From assembly GCA_019828595.1 (NCBI GenBank), contig JAHQRK010000012.1, forward strand, positions 558,001 through 622,000: a DNA stretch of 64,000 nucleotides, given 5' to 3'. The DNA is from Aphanomyces cochlioides (Eukaryota; Oomycota; Saprolegniomycetes; Saprolegniales; Verrucalvaceae). Made by a program: the position numbers and the translations under genes. Numbering within the stretch: the first letter of the stretch is position 1; each line of letters starts with the position of its first letter. The notes beneath the pieces were generated by a model. The model saw only the letters and a program-made list of their open reading frames with translations. It had not been told where the DNA came from and made no database searches. Shown piece by piece: positions 36,257 to 46,785 of the stretch.

Positions 36257-36503
36257 TAAGTTATCGTATTTTATTGGTTGAAATTGTATAATTTAATGAA
36301 AATTCAGCCTCTGATTGGTCAAAAGTTTGTCATTTCAACCAATCCGATTCTAACATTCCTATCAGCTTAAGTTATGCTCGGGGGTATAGGCCATGGCGTT
36401 TGTTATCCTCCACTGAAGCACACGGAAGTTCTGCGTGGTTTCCTTGCGTCCAGTCCTGGAAGACGATGATACAAACATGTCAACGAGGGGAGATGTTAAA
36501 CAT
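36257..36503. other. short spacer after FYVE-GAF 2
   Basis: About 250 bp, AT-rich, with attggtt / ccaat strings. No gene seen. It marks the left edge of the nested transposon block. Confidence 0.3.
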
Positions 36504-38518
36504 CTTTTCTATTTGTCAGACCCTTTTAACTTGAATAAAGTATGCCCATACAAATCTTTGTATAACCATAAACCTAGTATGGCTAGTTGTTGTACTATCT
36601 TCTTTGTTGCGTCTGGATTGACAAGAGAGACAGACAGATGCCACAAACGACTTGAAGCATTACGGCCAAGAGAGTCGTATGCTGTTGCTTCGCTCTTTTT
36701 CGCTTGGATGTACTGTTCAAGCCAAGTTTTTTGGTTGCGTTTAATCCAATTCATCATGTGATAGACACGCAGGTAGCGCTCCTCTTCGCGCCGTGCCCTC
36801 ATGAAGGCGAGAAGATCGTCCTGAAACGGTATTAGAGTTTTCTTGCCTTGTCCACCCAGGGTCGCGCGTCGCCCGTCGCGTCTCGATTGGATGATCTTGC
36901 TCTCTTTGGCCCTCCATGTACGCCATGTTGATCGAGGGATTTCCTTGACTTGACAAAACTTGAGGTATTGGCTTCTTGGGGTGTCGGTCATTTGACATCG
37001 ACGCTTGAATTCAATTTGGATCCGGCCAATCACAGGTCGGATAATTTGAATCAAATTTTATCAATTACTAGTAGTAATATCCAATCAAAATCGATAATGT
37101 AGATTTGCAATTGCTTTGACATCCTGTCAACTATATTTTTTCAATTGATGGGGAAAGAGTAATCAACGCAATCGACTATCTGTCATATTTGTGGGTGTAT
37201 CTGACATAGACTGCTACCAATTCTGTGACTTGCGATTATTGATAGCAACCACGTCCTTAATGTAAATCTATTCTACGTCAACTATGGTCTTGTTCTTACA
37301 GAGTCAATTGATTTCTCATGAGTCGCAATAAGCTTACTATAGAAAGACTTTGAACTCCACTGTAGGCACAAATGCTCAACAACGATGCAGTAGAGTACGA
37401 TTTAAATACATCCAGTTAAATGGTCCGAATTTTCCGTGAGTATGGCAAACTGCTTGTCGAGTACTTTGAAGTAGAAAATACATTTATGGCTCGAATATTT
37501 TTCAAAGGAAAGCTGCTAGATTGCAGTTCGATAGGTTTGCTCGAGAAAACATGCAATACATTTTAGTGCTATAAAACTGCAAAGTCTCCAGCCATTATTT
37601 CCACACGCTATGTGAGTAAGCTATTTGCAAAACAGAAATTGATACTGCGTCATAGTTGAACATTTGAACCTGCACTGCATTTGAAAGTTGTTCTAAAGTA
37701 GGCATATGAATTGCTGTAAGAGCAATTGACATGAAGTAAATTTGTGTTGTGGTCGTGATCGTCCGTATTATTCGCAAGTCACAAAACTCCAGTTGAGTTG
37801 AGCACTCAGCAGTCTTTGGCAAGTAGACCCACAACAACGACAGATAGTCGATTGCGTTTAATAATATTTCCCCGTCAAATTAATGAATGATCGTTGACAA
37901 GATATCAAGGAATTTCAGATCTACAAATATCTCACAGACTCAGTGTTAATATAGGCGCACCAGTAGCTTTATGATTAGCTTTGTAGTCTAGACCTCTACA
38001 GCAACGAAGTGCTGTGTTTGTTCTCTCGAGTAGAGTTATCAATGCTAATCATGTAAGCTGTCGTATAGATCAAGTCGTATGAGCCTGCAACTATGATTCA
38101 ACCACCAATAAAATGCAGGCTCCACCCTGCAAGCCGATGTCAACTTTTAATGAGTCGAATGAATTTTCCTCTCTCGCAACACTTCTATTTCCGGGAGTTA
38201 GACAAAAACGAATGACTCTGCTTTATTCTTCATGCTGTTTTTCATAGCGCCGTTCGCCTCCAAGCATTCATAACAGAGTTTGTCCAGTTTGTTCAGAGTT
38301 TCTTTTCAGCTCCAAAATATTCTAGCGTGCTTTCTACTCCCAACGGATCATCATAATGCTTCAAGTCGTTTGTGGCATCTGTCTGTCTCTCTTGTCAATC
38401 CAGACGCAAAGCGAACACAAAGAAGATAGTTCAACAACTAGCCATACTAGATTTATGGTTATACAAAGATTTGTATGTGCATACTTTATTCAAGTTAAAA
38501 GGGTCTGACAAATAGAAA
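36504..38518. repeat. inverted duplication: arms 36504-36662 and 38353-38518
   Basis: cttttctatttgtcagaccc on the left recurs as its reverse complement on the right, and both arms stay almost identical over about 160 bp; the right arm has an extra gcgaacac. A second, more diverged pair lies inside: around 37150-37440 and, inverted, 37560-37865, sharing aacgcaatcgactatctgtc and gtgacttgcga. The whole 2 kb is thus an imperfect palindrome around about 37.5 kb, built from transposase and unknown coding remnants. Confidence 0.75.
36509..36991 (-). pseudogene. N-terminal part of a pogo/CENP-B-like transposase
   Basis: From MTDTPRSQYLKFC (ATG 36991-36989): EIPRSTWRTWRAKESKI is a helix-turn-helix, and RRATLGGQGKKTLIPFQDDLLAFMRARREEERYLRVYHMMNWIKRNQKTWLEQY is the second DNA-binding half typical of oomycete pogo/Tc5-like proteins. 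The DDE catalytic part is absent; the frame ends at 36509 inside a segment that is repeated in inverse at 38.4 kb. It is a fragment, and no TIR was identified. Confidence 0.6.
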
Positions 38519-38961
38519 AAGGGGTCCGATGTTCAGGGCATGTTCCAAGTAGTTTCCAAATAAGGACTCAGCCAATCAAAAACGTCCACGTCGTTCTTGG
38601 CCGTCGTGTTTTGCAAATAACGATGGCGAGTCAACTTTTCGTCGTGTTTTGAGAAAAACGTTTTCCAAGCAGAGTCAGAGTGCATTTCGAAGTTTGTGTT
38701 GTGCGGATGAATGCGGCTCATGCTGTCGTGATGACGACAGTGGTGGCCACTGCAGTCGCGGTTGTAGCCGGCAGACGTGAATCATCCGACAGAACAACAT
38801 AACTGCTTCCTTGTCAGCATCTTTGCTTTCATCTTGCCTGGGAGCTGCGGGAATCTGCAAATCTCCAGAAAAAATATGAGATTCAGGACAATACCTTCAT
38901 ACGACCGATAGAAACATGGCCGTAAACGACAAAAAAATATATTTGGTTCGATTAATTCATT

Positions 38962-39778
38962 TCAGACATTGCGAAATGTCGACTGAAACTCAGAGTTTCG
39001 AGTCCCTGTTTCTGCAACAAGCTCAATGAGTATTCTCTTCACGGGGCCTTCTAATGATGATATCTTCATGCAGTCGTGTTGCTTACGGACAGGACGCGGA
39101 AGATCAACCACATATTGAGTTTGTGGGCGGCTACCATTTTTGCCAAACATATTTGCATAGGCATCCTCCAACGCTGCGACCATCAATATGGTTTTAGTCG
39201 TTGGGGTTACCATTTTCGATTTGAACAACGACGTCGGGTCGCAAATTGAGTCTGTCCATGTCCAAGTCACTCGAAGTATGGATGGGTCGTCTTCGTCAAC
39301 TTCACAAGTAGTTGTTGCGCCACAGGGTGGTGTCAATACCACAACCACATATTTTGTCTTGGTTGTGATATTGTAGTACTCTGCAACAAGCCCTTCCAAA
39401 CCGTCACCCTTGATCCTGTTGCTCACAAAATCAACAGCCACCGGAGGCTCCAACACAGACTTTGGCTGTAAAAAGGGGACAACAACATCCTCTTCTGCAG
39501 GAGCAGGACCTGTCGTTTTCCTTTGATGTGTGAGAGATCGAGTACCGCAGTATATTACCTGATGACTCTGCAAAGCGCATTCTAATGGTCGAATCAAAGT
39601 GCTTTTGAAAGGCTGGAAAATTGAACTGATGAAAGATATCGGTATCCAAATTGTATGCAACTTGTGCCTTTGTATGCGCTGCGATCTTGTGGTCGTCAAT
39701 AAGCCTCACAATCCTTCGTCCAACGTGGCATGAGCGCCAAAGATTGCAAATGCCAAAGGTTTTCAAATTCGATCTCAA
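38962..39778 (-). CDS. hypothetical protein, likely 5' incomplete
   Basis: Two exons on the minus strand: about 39778-39557 (NLKTFGICNLWRSCHVG...DIFHQFNFPAFQKHFDSTIRMRFAESS) and about 39509-38962, joined by an intron of about 47 nt ending gacag, to give ..AESSGPAPAEEDVVVPFLQPKSVLEPPVAVDFV. I do not recognise the family. The second exon has repeated beta-like stretches (KTKYVVVVLTPPCGATTTCEV, LRVTWTWTD) and no membrane segment. A stop lies just before the first exon and no ATG opens it, so an upstream exon or a truncation must be assumed. Another frame at 38721-38533 (minus) could be a neighbour gene end. It sits inside the transposon block and may be a captured or relict gene. Confidence 0.45.
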
Positions 39779-40380
39779 TTAAGTTCGTGAATATTTTTTT
39801 GTAAATTGTAATTAAAATATCTGAAAAGTTCAGAGAATATCTAGGAAGTTCTGAATTATTTTAGCTAATGGTCAAGTTGAAAATTTGATAGATCATTCGA
39901 TTTTAAGTTATGCATTTGACAACCTTTAAAGCCGCAATTTCTGCTATACTTCAGGATTCTGATAGCTTATCATAATGACTTTTCAGATATGCTCTTTGAT
40001 TTCAAATTTAATCAACACGGACTTAGTTATTTTTCTCTAAAAATCGGAAATTTGTGATAAATCACGAAAATTATGATTTTTGACGACGTTTATCTAAGTC
40101 CTTATAAGACCTTGAAAAGTCCATCAGCACTTTTTATATTTTACTTAAACTATAGATTAAAGAAATCTCAAGTGATAGCTGAAAAACGATCCATGGTCAA
40201 CATGAACCGAAGACAAAAACTGGCCTAGACATCTTTTCGTCGAACATTTTGTCGTCAAAAAAATATCTAAAAATATTTGAAAAGTTCCGGGAAGTTCTGA
40301 AAGAGAACTTAAAGAAATGGATTTGAATAATCGAACTTAAATGGATTTGTTCTCGCGCTACTTTCAACAAACAATCACGC
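39779..40380. other. AT-rich non-coding stretch before the old DDE transposase
   Basis: About 600 bp with many short attttt / aaaat runs and no believable frame. It may hold the 5' end of the DDE element whose transposase starts at 40381, but no TIR was identified. Confidence 0.35.
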
Positions 40381-40515
40381 ATGGATCGTGAGTGCGAAGC
40401 TGTCTGGTCTGCCGCCCTTCCGATGATACGGCACCGGGACAATGCGTCTGGAACAAATCAACGACGCTTTATAGCGCTCTTTGGAGTGAGTTGTCGGGTT
40501 GCTACTCAAGCCTGG

Positions 40516-40884
40516 TGTCAGAAATGATATATATCCGGACTCTGTACGGATAGTGGAGATTCATTCTTATTTTATTACATGGTTTCGGCAACGAACATAT
40601 AATGTATTCAAGTTATAATTTAAAGTGTATTTTATGAAGAGGAGTCCGACTCCTTCAAAGTAACAATAGGAACAAGGTCATCAACCAATCATATTTAATG
40701 TAACATTTGTTACATTATCATATGTTGATGGTTGGTTATGCTTCACGGCGTGCATCAGCATCAGCTATGATGTGAAGAGGAATGCTCAATACTCAATTTG
40801 CTTCCTCGGAACTGAGCTCTACGTATTGTGTATACCCTTCTCTATTGCTTGTTTTCTGCGTGTGTGTGATTGTTATATTTGATA
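40516..40884 (+). repeat. left LTR of the Copia element
   Basis: tgtcagaaatgatatatatc ... ttatatttgata. Differs from the right LTR by one inserted g near position 15 (gata-tatat against gatagtatat); no other difference was seen on reading. Ends TG..TA rather than TG..CA. Confidence 0.93.
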
Positions 40885-40892
40885 TTTCAAGT

Positions 40893-42128
40893 ATGACTAT
40901 TCCTGCTGCTTCTTCTGTGAAACAATCTCTTCCTGCGGACTTGGTTCTTTTGGCATTTGACGGAAAGAAGGCCTCGTTTCGTGTTTGGTCCCAAGGTTTC
41001 ATTAGTTATCTCGAGGGACTTACTCTAGAGATGACAGGAAACTATCTTAGGGAACCTAAAAAGTTACCAGAACCACGTATCAAATACGAGGACTGGTTGA
41101 CATGTGTGCCTCCTGTAGAATCTACTGGTAATGAGGTTCATGGTCAGTGGCATGCATACAATAGAAAGAGAACCGAGCAAAAGGTTCGATTTTATCTCTT
41201 AGCTCTTCTTCCTAAGTCTTTCGTTCAACAATTACGATATACGACTGACTCAAAGACTCCTGTGCATGAGGTGTGGGCTGAGGTGAATCGACGATACGGG
41301 ATTTCTAACGTATCTGCTCTTACTAATTACATGGGACAATTAGTCAAAATAGCTGAAAAACCATTTGACAATATTCAGTCGTGGTTTGGTGAGATGAAGT
41401 CCCTAAAGAATTTGATCAATGCACAGTCCCAACAGCACTTGGGACGAGATAGTGTAACTGATGATATGCTTATTTATTTGGCATTGAATGAATTACCTTC
41501 TCAATTTTATGGTGCACAGATTAAATATGACTCTTCCTTCACCTTGTCTGATGTTGAGACAAAATTGGTGGGTGTTTTCGGTCAAAAAAGAAAATCGGCT
41601 ATTTTGACCATGGGAGGTCAAAATTCCAAGCAAGAAGTGCCTGTGAACAACGTCGGAAAATTGTCCAATCAGGGGCCAGGAAAGCGAAAAAATGTCAATA
41701 TTTCGGCCAATCAAAACAAGCGACACGATGGCGGTCAAGGAAAAGCCAACGCGCGTCCGACGCCTCAAGGAATGAAATGCTTCTACTGTGAAGGGAAGTA
41801 CAATGTTGCTGGCCAAGACCATCCCAAGTGGAAGTGCCCCAAGCGGCAAGAGGACTTCAGCCGGGGATGGGCTCGATCCAATATCTATGAGAAGCCAAGG
41901 AAGATACAAGATTCGACACCCCGAGGACGGGACGCGACTCGTGAAGAAGTGCCCTGTGGCGCCGTGACCACTCGAGAAGAGGTGCCGCTGCCACCTATGG
42001 GCGATACAAGAAGAGATATCGAGCTACCCGATGATGACTCGACCAAGTCGATCGAAGAATTATTGTTCGACGACGACGACGAAATGGGTGACGATATGAT
42101 GCAATACTTCTCCGGCTCTGGTGGCTGA
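40893..42128 (+). CDS. Copia Gag
   Basis: ATG at 40893, nine bases past the LTR (MTIPAASSVKQSLPADLV), gives about 411 residues; a longer frame begins inside the LTR. Residues about 20-240 are a UBN2/gag-polypeptide-like domain (FDGKKASFRVWSQGFISYLEG, ..KVRFYLLALLPKSFVQQLRY, VTDDMLIYLALNELPSQF). A zinc knuckle variant CFYC-x10-H-x4-C (CFYCEGKYNVAGQDHPKWKC) follows, then an acidic tail. Gag would form the particle and bind RNA. It ends at TGA 42126-42128 with pol starting in the +1 frame. Confidence 0.88.
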   Translation: MTIPAASSVKQSLPADLVLLAFDGKKASFRVWSQGFISYLEGLTLEMTGNYLREPKKLPEPRIKYEDWLTCVPPVESTGNEVHGQWHAYNRKRTEQKVRFYLLALLPKSFVQQLRYTTDSKTPVHEVWAEVNRRYGISNVSALTNYMGQLVKIAEKPFDNIQSWFGEMKSLKNLINAQSQQHLGRDSVTDDMLIYLALNELPSQFYGAQIKYDSSFTLSDVETKLVGVFGQKRKSAILTMGGQNSKQEVPVNNVGKLSNQGPGKRKNVNISANQNKRHDGGQGKANARPTPQGMKCFYCEGKYNVAGQDHPKWKCPKRQEDFSRGWARSNIYEKPRKIQDSTPRGRDATREEVPCGAVTTREEVPLPPMGDTRRDIELPDDDSTKSIEELLFDDDDEMGDDMMQYFSGSGG

Positions 42129-45100
42129 CACTACTGCAACTCCTAGAATGGAGACAGTGGCAGCTTCCATGAAGTCTCTCTCAGTTGAGCTGGATCAGGT
42201 AATTGCATCTCAATATCCGCATTTTCTAACACTACGTTCAATGACTAGAAGTGAATGGGCACTCGATGGCGGATGCGGGCATCACATGACAGGAGAGGTA
42301 CAATATCTAGTTAAATCTAATGTACACTCTGGTTTTGTGTTCAAATTTGGTGATGGGAAAGGTCTTCAGTGCACACATCTAGGCGTAGCGAAGCTTTGGT
42401 TTGATTCTCCCGAAGGAGTTCGACCATTCACATTCAAAAATGTAGCCTATGTGCCAGGAGCCAAAGCTAATATACTAAGTGAAAATCAATTGAAACGATG
42501 CGGATATTACATAGCAGATAGCTCTTGTGGCATGTACAAGTACGTGTTTAAGGATAATGCACTACAGTTGATTGCTAGCTGTATTAATGGAGCTTATTAC
42601 GTTAAGAGTCATTCTATCAATGAGCGTCAGATTATATGTCATGCAGTTAAACATGCGCCAGCTCGCCAGACTATAATAACGAACGTGAATCGAGCGCACG
42701 AGCTTTTTCGTGAGTGGCATGTGAGACTAGGCCACGTGAACAGAGAAACTCTAACTCGTATGTTGACGTCTGGAAAGATAAAAGGTCTACCTCATCTACA
42801 TGTCGATAGTTTAAAAGATCTAAAGATGTTTTGTAAGACTTGCGTTATAGCTAAGCACAGACGCATGTCCTATAAACGACGTGTTGGAACTAGACATCCT
42901 GACCCATTGGGATCTCTACACATGGACACATGTGGGCCACTTAAACAAACAGGATTGTACGGCACAACTAGCGACATTCGCTACTACTGCTCCGTTGTAG
43001 ACGATGCGTCGTCTTACCGATGGGCATCCTTGCACAAAAACTAAGGACACAATTCCTAATACTATTAAAGACTTTGTGAATCTGGTTCAAAGACAAACAG
43101 ACAAGGTCATTCGCCGAGTGCGAACTGATGGAGGCACTGAGTTCAACAACAGGTCGCTTCTTAAATTCTACAATGAACTGGGTATTAAATATGAAAAGTC
43201 TAATCGATATTCACCCGAGGAGAATGGGTCTGCTGAGAGAGACCACCAGTCAAAGTTTGCTAAAGTTAGATGCATGCTTTTAGATGCTAATATGAATGCA
43301 AAGTGGTGGCCCGAAGCATTGATGTATGCAACGTATATCCAAAATCTCACACCTTCCAAGCGTCTGAGCGACAAGACACCGTATGAATGTGTTCATGGTG
43401 TCCTTCCTGATTTAAGTCGCATTCATATGTGGGGATGTGTGTGTTACGCACACATACCGCAAGAGCTTCGATCAGACAAGAAGCTCTCATCTAGGTCTAT
43501 GAAGTGTCGATTCCTAGGAATAGCAGAAGACTACAAAGGATATCGTCTATTAGATATTCATAATAACAAGTTTCTAATTGCACGTGATGTTACTTTTGAT
43601 GGCGGGTTCCTTGGAGATGCTGTAAGCAAAGTTTTCCACCACCAGGAACCTCGCCTAACGCTCAGTGAAACCCAAGCAATTGACTCACTGCCCAGTGCAG
43701 GAGCCATGGGTTCGCATGCTGGTGATTGTGAGAGCAACGCTGCTCGTCGTGAGAGAAACGCTGCTCGTTGTGAGAGCACTCACGACAATGATAATGACAT
43801 CACACACCTCAAGAAGTACTTCTGTAGACGTACAGGACGAGAATCATTCAGACGTGGATGATCCTACTTCACCTTCCAGATCTAATCGTAAAAGGACAAA
43901 CAATGGTGACATTCATAACTTGCAGTTAAAGAAAACACGAGTTACTAGAGTTAGTGGGAGTACTTCAATGAGGGTGAGTCAAAATGACTCTCCAACCCCA
44001 ACCCTTGACTCTCCACCCCAAACCCTTGATTCTCACACGAGATCGCTTCGACAAAATCGTCGTCTCCCTCGTCGTTTCGACGACTACGTCTGCAATAATG
44101 CGATCATTCGATCAGGTCATCCAAGAACTGAGTCTCTTGAATTGAATGTATTACTAAACTTATTGCATTCTGGACTTCGATCTATTGATCAACTGGCAGA
44201 GTATTCTGTAAATGTTGGTGATATGTCAACAACAACTCAGCCATATCCAAAATTGGTTATACCTCGATCTCTAAAAAAGGCACTTACTGGTCCAAACAGT
44301 GCACAGTGGCGTCAAGCCATTGATGAGGAATATCAGTCGTTAATCGATAATAAAACGTGGAAGTTGACTGAGCTACCTCCTGGTATACTAGCCATTCCGT
44401 GCCACTGGGTATTTACTGTAAAGTACCACTCTAATGGGTCCATCGAGCGCTTCAAGGCTCGTCTAGTAGCACAGGGATGCCATCAAGAGTATGGTGTAGA
44501 CTGTGATGAAGTCTATGCACCTGTTGCTCGATTTGAATCATTCGACTGGTTCTAGCACTAGGTGTTATTCATGATTGTATTATTAAGCAAATGGATGTGC
44601 ACACAGCCTTTCTAAATGGGTCCATTCCGAATGGTACCAAACTATACATGCGTCAGGCTCCAGGCTTTGTGCAGAGTCGTTCTAAACATCTAGTCTATGA
44701 GCTTGTTAAAAGCATATATGGACTTAAGCAGGCTCCTAGAATTTGGTATCAACTCCTACATGAGTTTCTAACATCAGTTGGTTTTGAACGATGCAGCAAA
44801 GAATATTGCATCTATGTTCAAAAAGTGGGAGAACACAAAGACGAATGGATTGTTGTTGTGGTTTATGTTGACGATCTAACAATTATATCGAGGAACAATG
44901 AGTTGGTTGTCAATCTTCAGTCTCAATTGAGTAGTCGATTCAAAATGAAAGACCTTGGAGACTTGAATTACATACTTAAAATAAGAGTTGAGAGAAATAG
45001 ATCGTCATGACACTATCCCAGGAGAAATACATCTTCGACTTGCTCGAGAAGTATAACATGGTTAACTGCAAACCAGCTCAAACACCACAGCTAGTGGGAG

Positions 45101-45840
45101 TAGAACTGTATCCTGAAACCTCTCTCTCTCCGGCTGAGATCGCCAAATAACCATATGACTATAGAGGGTTAGTTGGTTCACTACAATATTTAGTTAGAGG
45201 CACACAGCCAGACATTGCAAACGCCGTGCGATCTCTTAGTAAGTTCTTATCATGTTATAATAAACTACATTGGGAAGCAGCCCTGAGAGTACTAAGATAC
45301 TTGAAAGGGGCGTCCACATATGGACTTCTTATAGATGGAAACCAAGCCGGAGTTTCGTTAGAAGTCTATACGGATGCGAGTTTCGCGACTCAACATAAAG
45401 AGCGTAAGTCAGTAACAGGTTATTTAATTATAATAGCCGGTGTCTGTATATCTTGGTGCAGCTCTAAGCAAGCATGTGTGTCAGTCTCGACGACTGAGTC
45501 GGAATTGGTCGCTCTAAGCCAGGGCATTAAGGAAAGCGAATGGGTCTGTCACCTACTCAGTGAGGTGGGATTCAAACCATCTGGACCAGTTGTTGTCTGG
45601 TGCGACAACACTGCAGCGATAGACATAGTCCACAATCCTGGAAATCACAAAGCCAGCAAACATATCGAAACTAGATATTTATTTGCAAGAGACTTAGTTG
45701 AAAAGGATAGAATCAAAGTAAAATACTGTAAGACAGAGGAAATGCTTGCAGATATCCTAACTAAGGCACTGCCGGTGAAGCAATTCCAATTCCTGCGTCA
45801 TGCGATGGGTGTGCGAGATCTGTCCCCTTCGCAACGATAA
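42121..45840 (+). pseudogene. Copia Pol, frameshifted at several points
   Basis: Pieces: 42121-43044 with protease core WALDGGCGHHMTGEV (DGGC in place of DSGA/C) and the integrase zinc region HVRLGHVNRET..CKTCVIAKH and LHMDTCGPL; 43020-43861 with VRTDGGTEFNN and SPEENGSAERDHQ (integrase D and E); 43665-44555 and 44591-45010 with the reverse transcriptase, including QMDVHTAFLNG and VVYVDDLTII (the YVDD box); 45010-45840 with RNase H (EVYTDASFA, TTESELVALSQ, VVWCDNTAAI). Frame changes at about 43035, 44545 and 45005 and an in-frame TAA at about 45148 break the frame. All catalytic residues are present, so only small lesions separate it from an open frame. Confidence 0.88.
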
Positions 45841-45903
45841 ACAGCACAATTAACAGCAGAATTGTGGTTAGGTAATGGAGTCTCCTCACTCTTCAAGTGG
45901 GAG

Positions 45904-46273
45904 TGTCAGAAATGATAGTATATCCGGACTCTGTACGGATAGTGGAGATTCATTCTTATTTTATTACATGGTTTCGGCAACGAACATATAATGTATTCAA
46001 GTTATAATTTAAAGTGTATTTTATGAAGAGGAGTCCGACTCCTTCAAAGTAACAATAGGAACAAGGTCATCAACCAATCATATTTAATGTAACATTTGTT
46101 ACATTATCATATGTTGATGGTTGGTTATGCTTCACGGCGTGCATCAGCATCAGCTATGATGTGAAGAGGAATGCTCAATACTCAATTTGCTTCCTCGGAA
46201 CTGAGCTCTACGTATTGTGTATACCCTTCTCTATTGCTTGTTTTCTGCGTGTGTGTGATTGTTATATTTGATA
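45904..46273 (+). repeat. right LTR of the Copia element
   Basis: tgtcagaaatgatagtatat ... ttatatttgata, followed directly by cctgg. Near-identity to the left LTR points to recent insertion. Confidence 0.93.
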
Positions 46274-46785
46274 CCTGGCAAGCAATGGACCCCCATCCAG
46301 TAGGTTGCCAGCACCAACATTTGCTCTGGGCGTTATTGTTTCTCAAAGTGTATGCGTCGGAGAATGTGCATGCAGCTATAGCTGCAGTCGACGAAAAGAC
46401 TTTTCGTTAGTGGAGCTGGATTATGTTAGAAGCACTATCAAGCCTCAATGAGGTACGGAAGCTTGCGAGAAATGTCGAATTTGCTGAATTATAAGTAGAT
46501 ACAATGGCCTAATCGTCTCCATCAGGCAGCTCCTGGTGTTCGCCTCTTCGTGTCTTTAGATGGAACAGACTTCGCTATCCAAGAACTACAGCCATTCAAC
46601 AGAAAGAGGTGGTCCCACAAGTTAAATCGAGCAGCTCTGCGATACGAAGTGGGAATATGTATTCGCACAGGATATATTGTGGAGAAAAATGTTTTAGCGC
46701 GCTAAAATTCAGGAGTTGCAGTCTAAATTTAGGGAATTACAGGAAGATTTGAAGGAAATGTAACTTGTAACACGAACATCTGTCG

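Larger units (their letters stand above)
40516..46273 (+). mobile_element. Ty1/Copia LTR retrotransposon, complete, with CCTGG target duplication
   Basis: Two LTRs of 369 and 370 bp flank gag and pol in Copia order (protease, integrase, reverse transcriptase, RNase H). CCTGG at 40511-40515 and 46274-46278 is the 5 bp target duplication. A purine-rich tract (aagtgggag) precedes the right LTR. It inserted into the DDE transposase gene in the sense direction. Confidence 0.95.
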
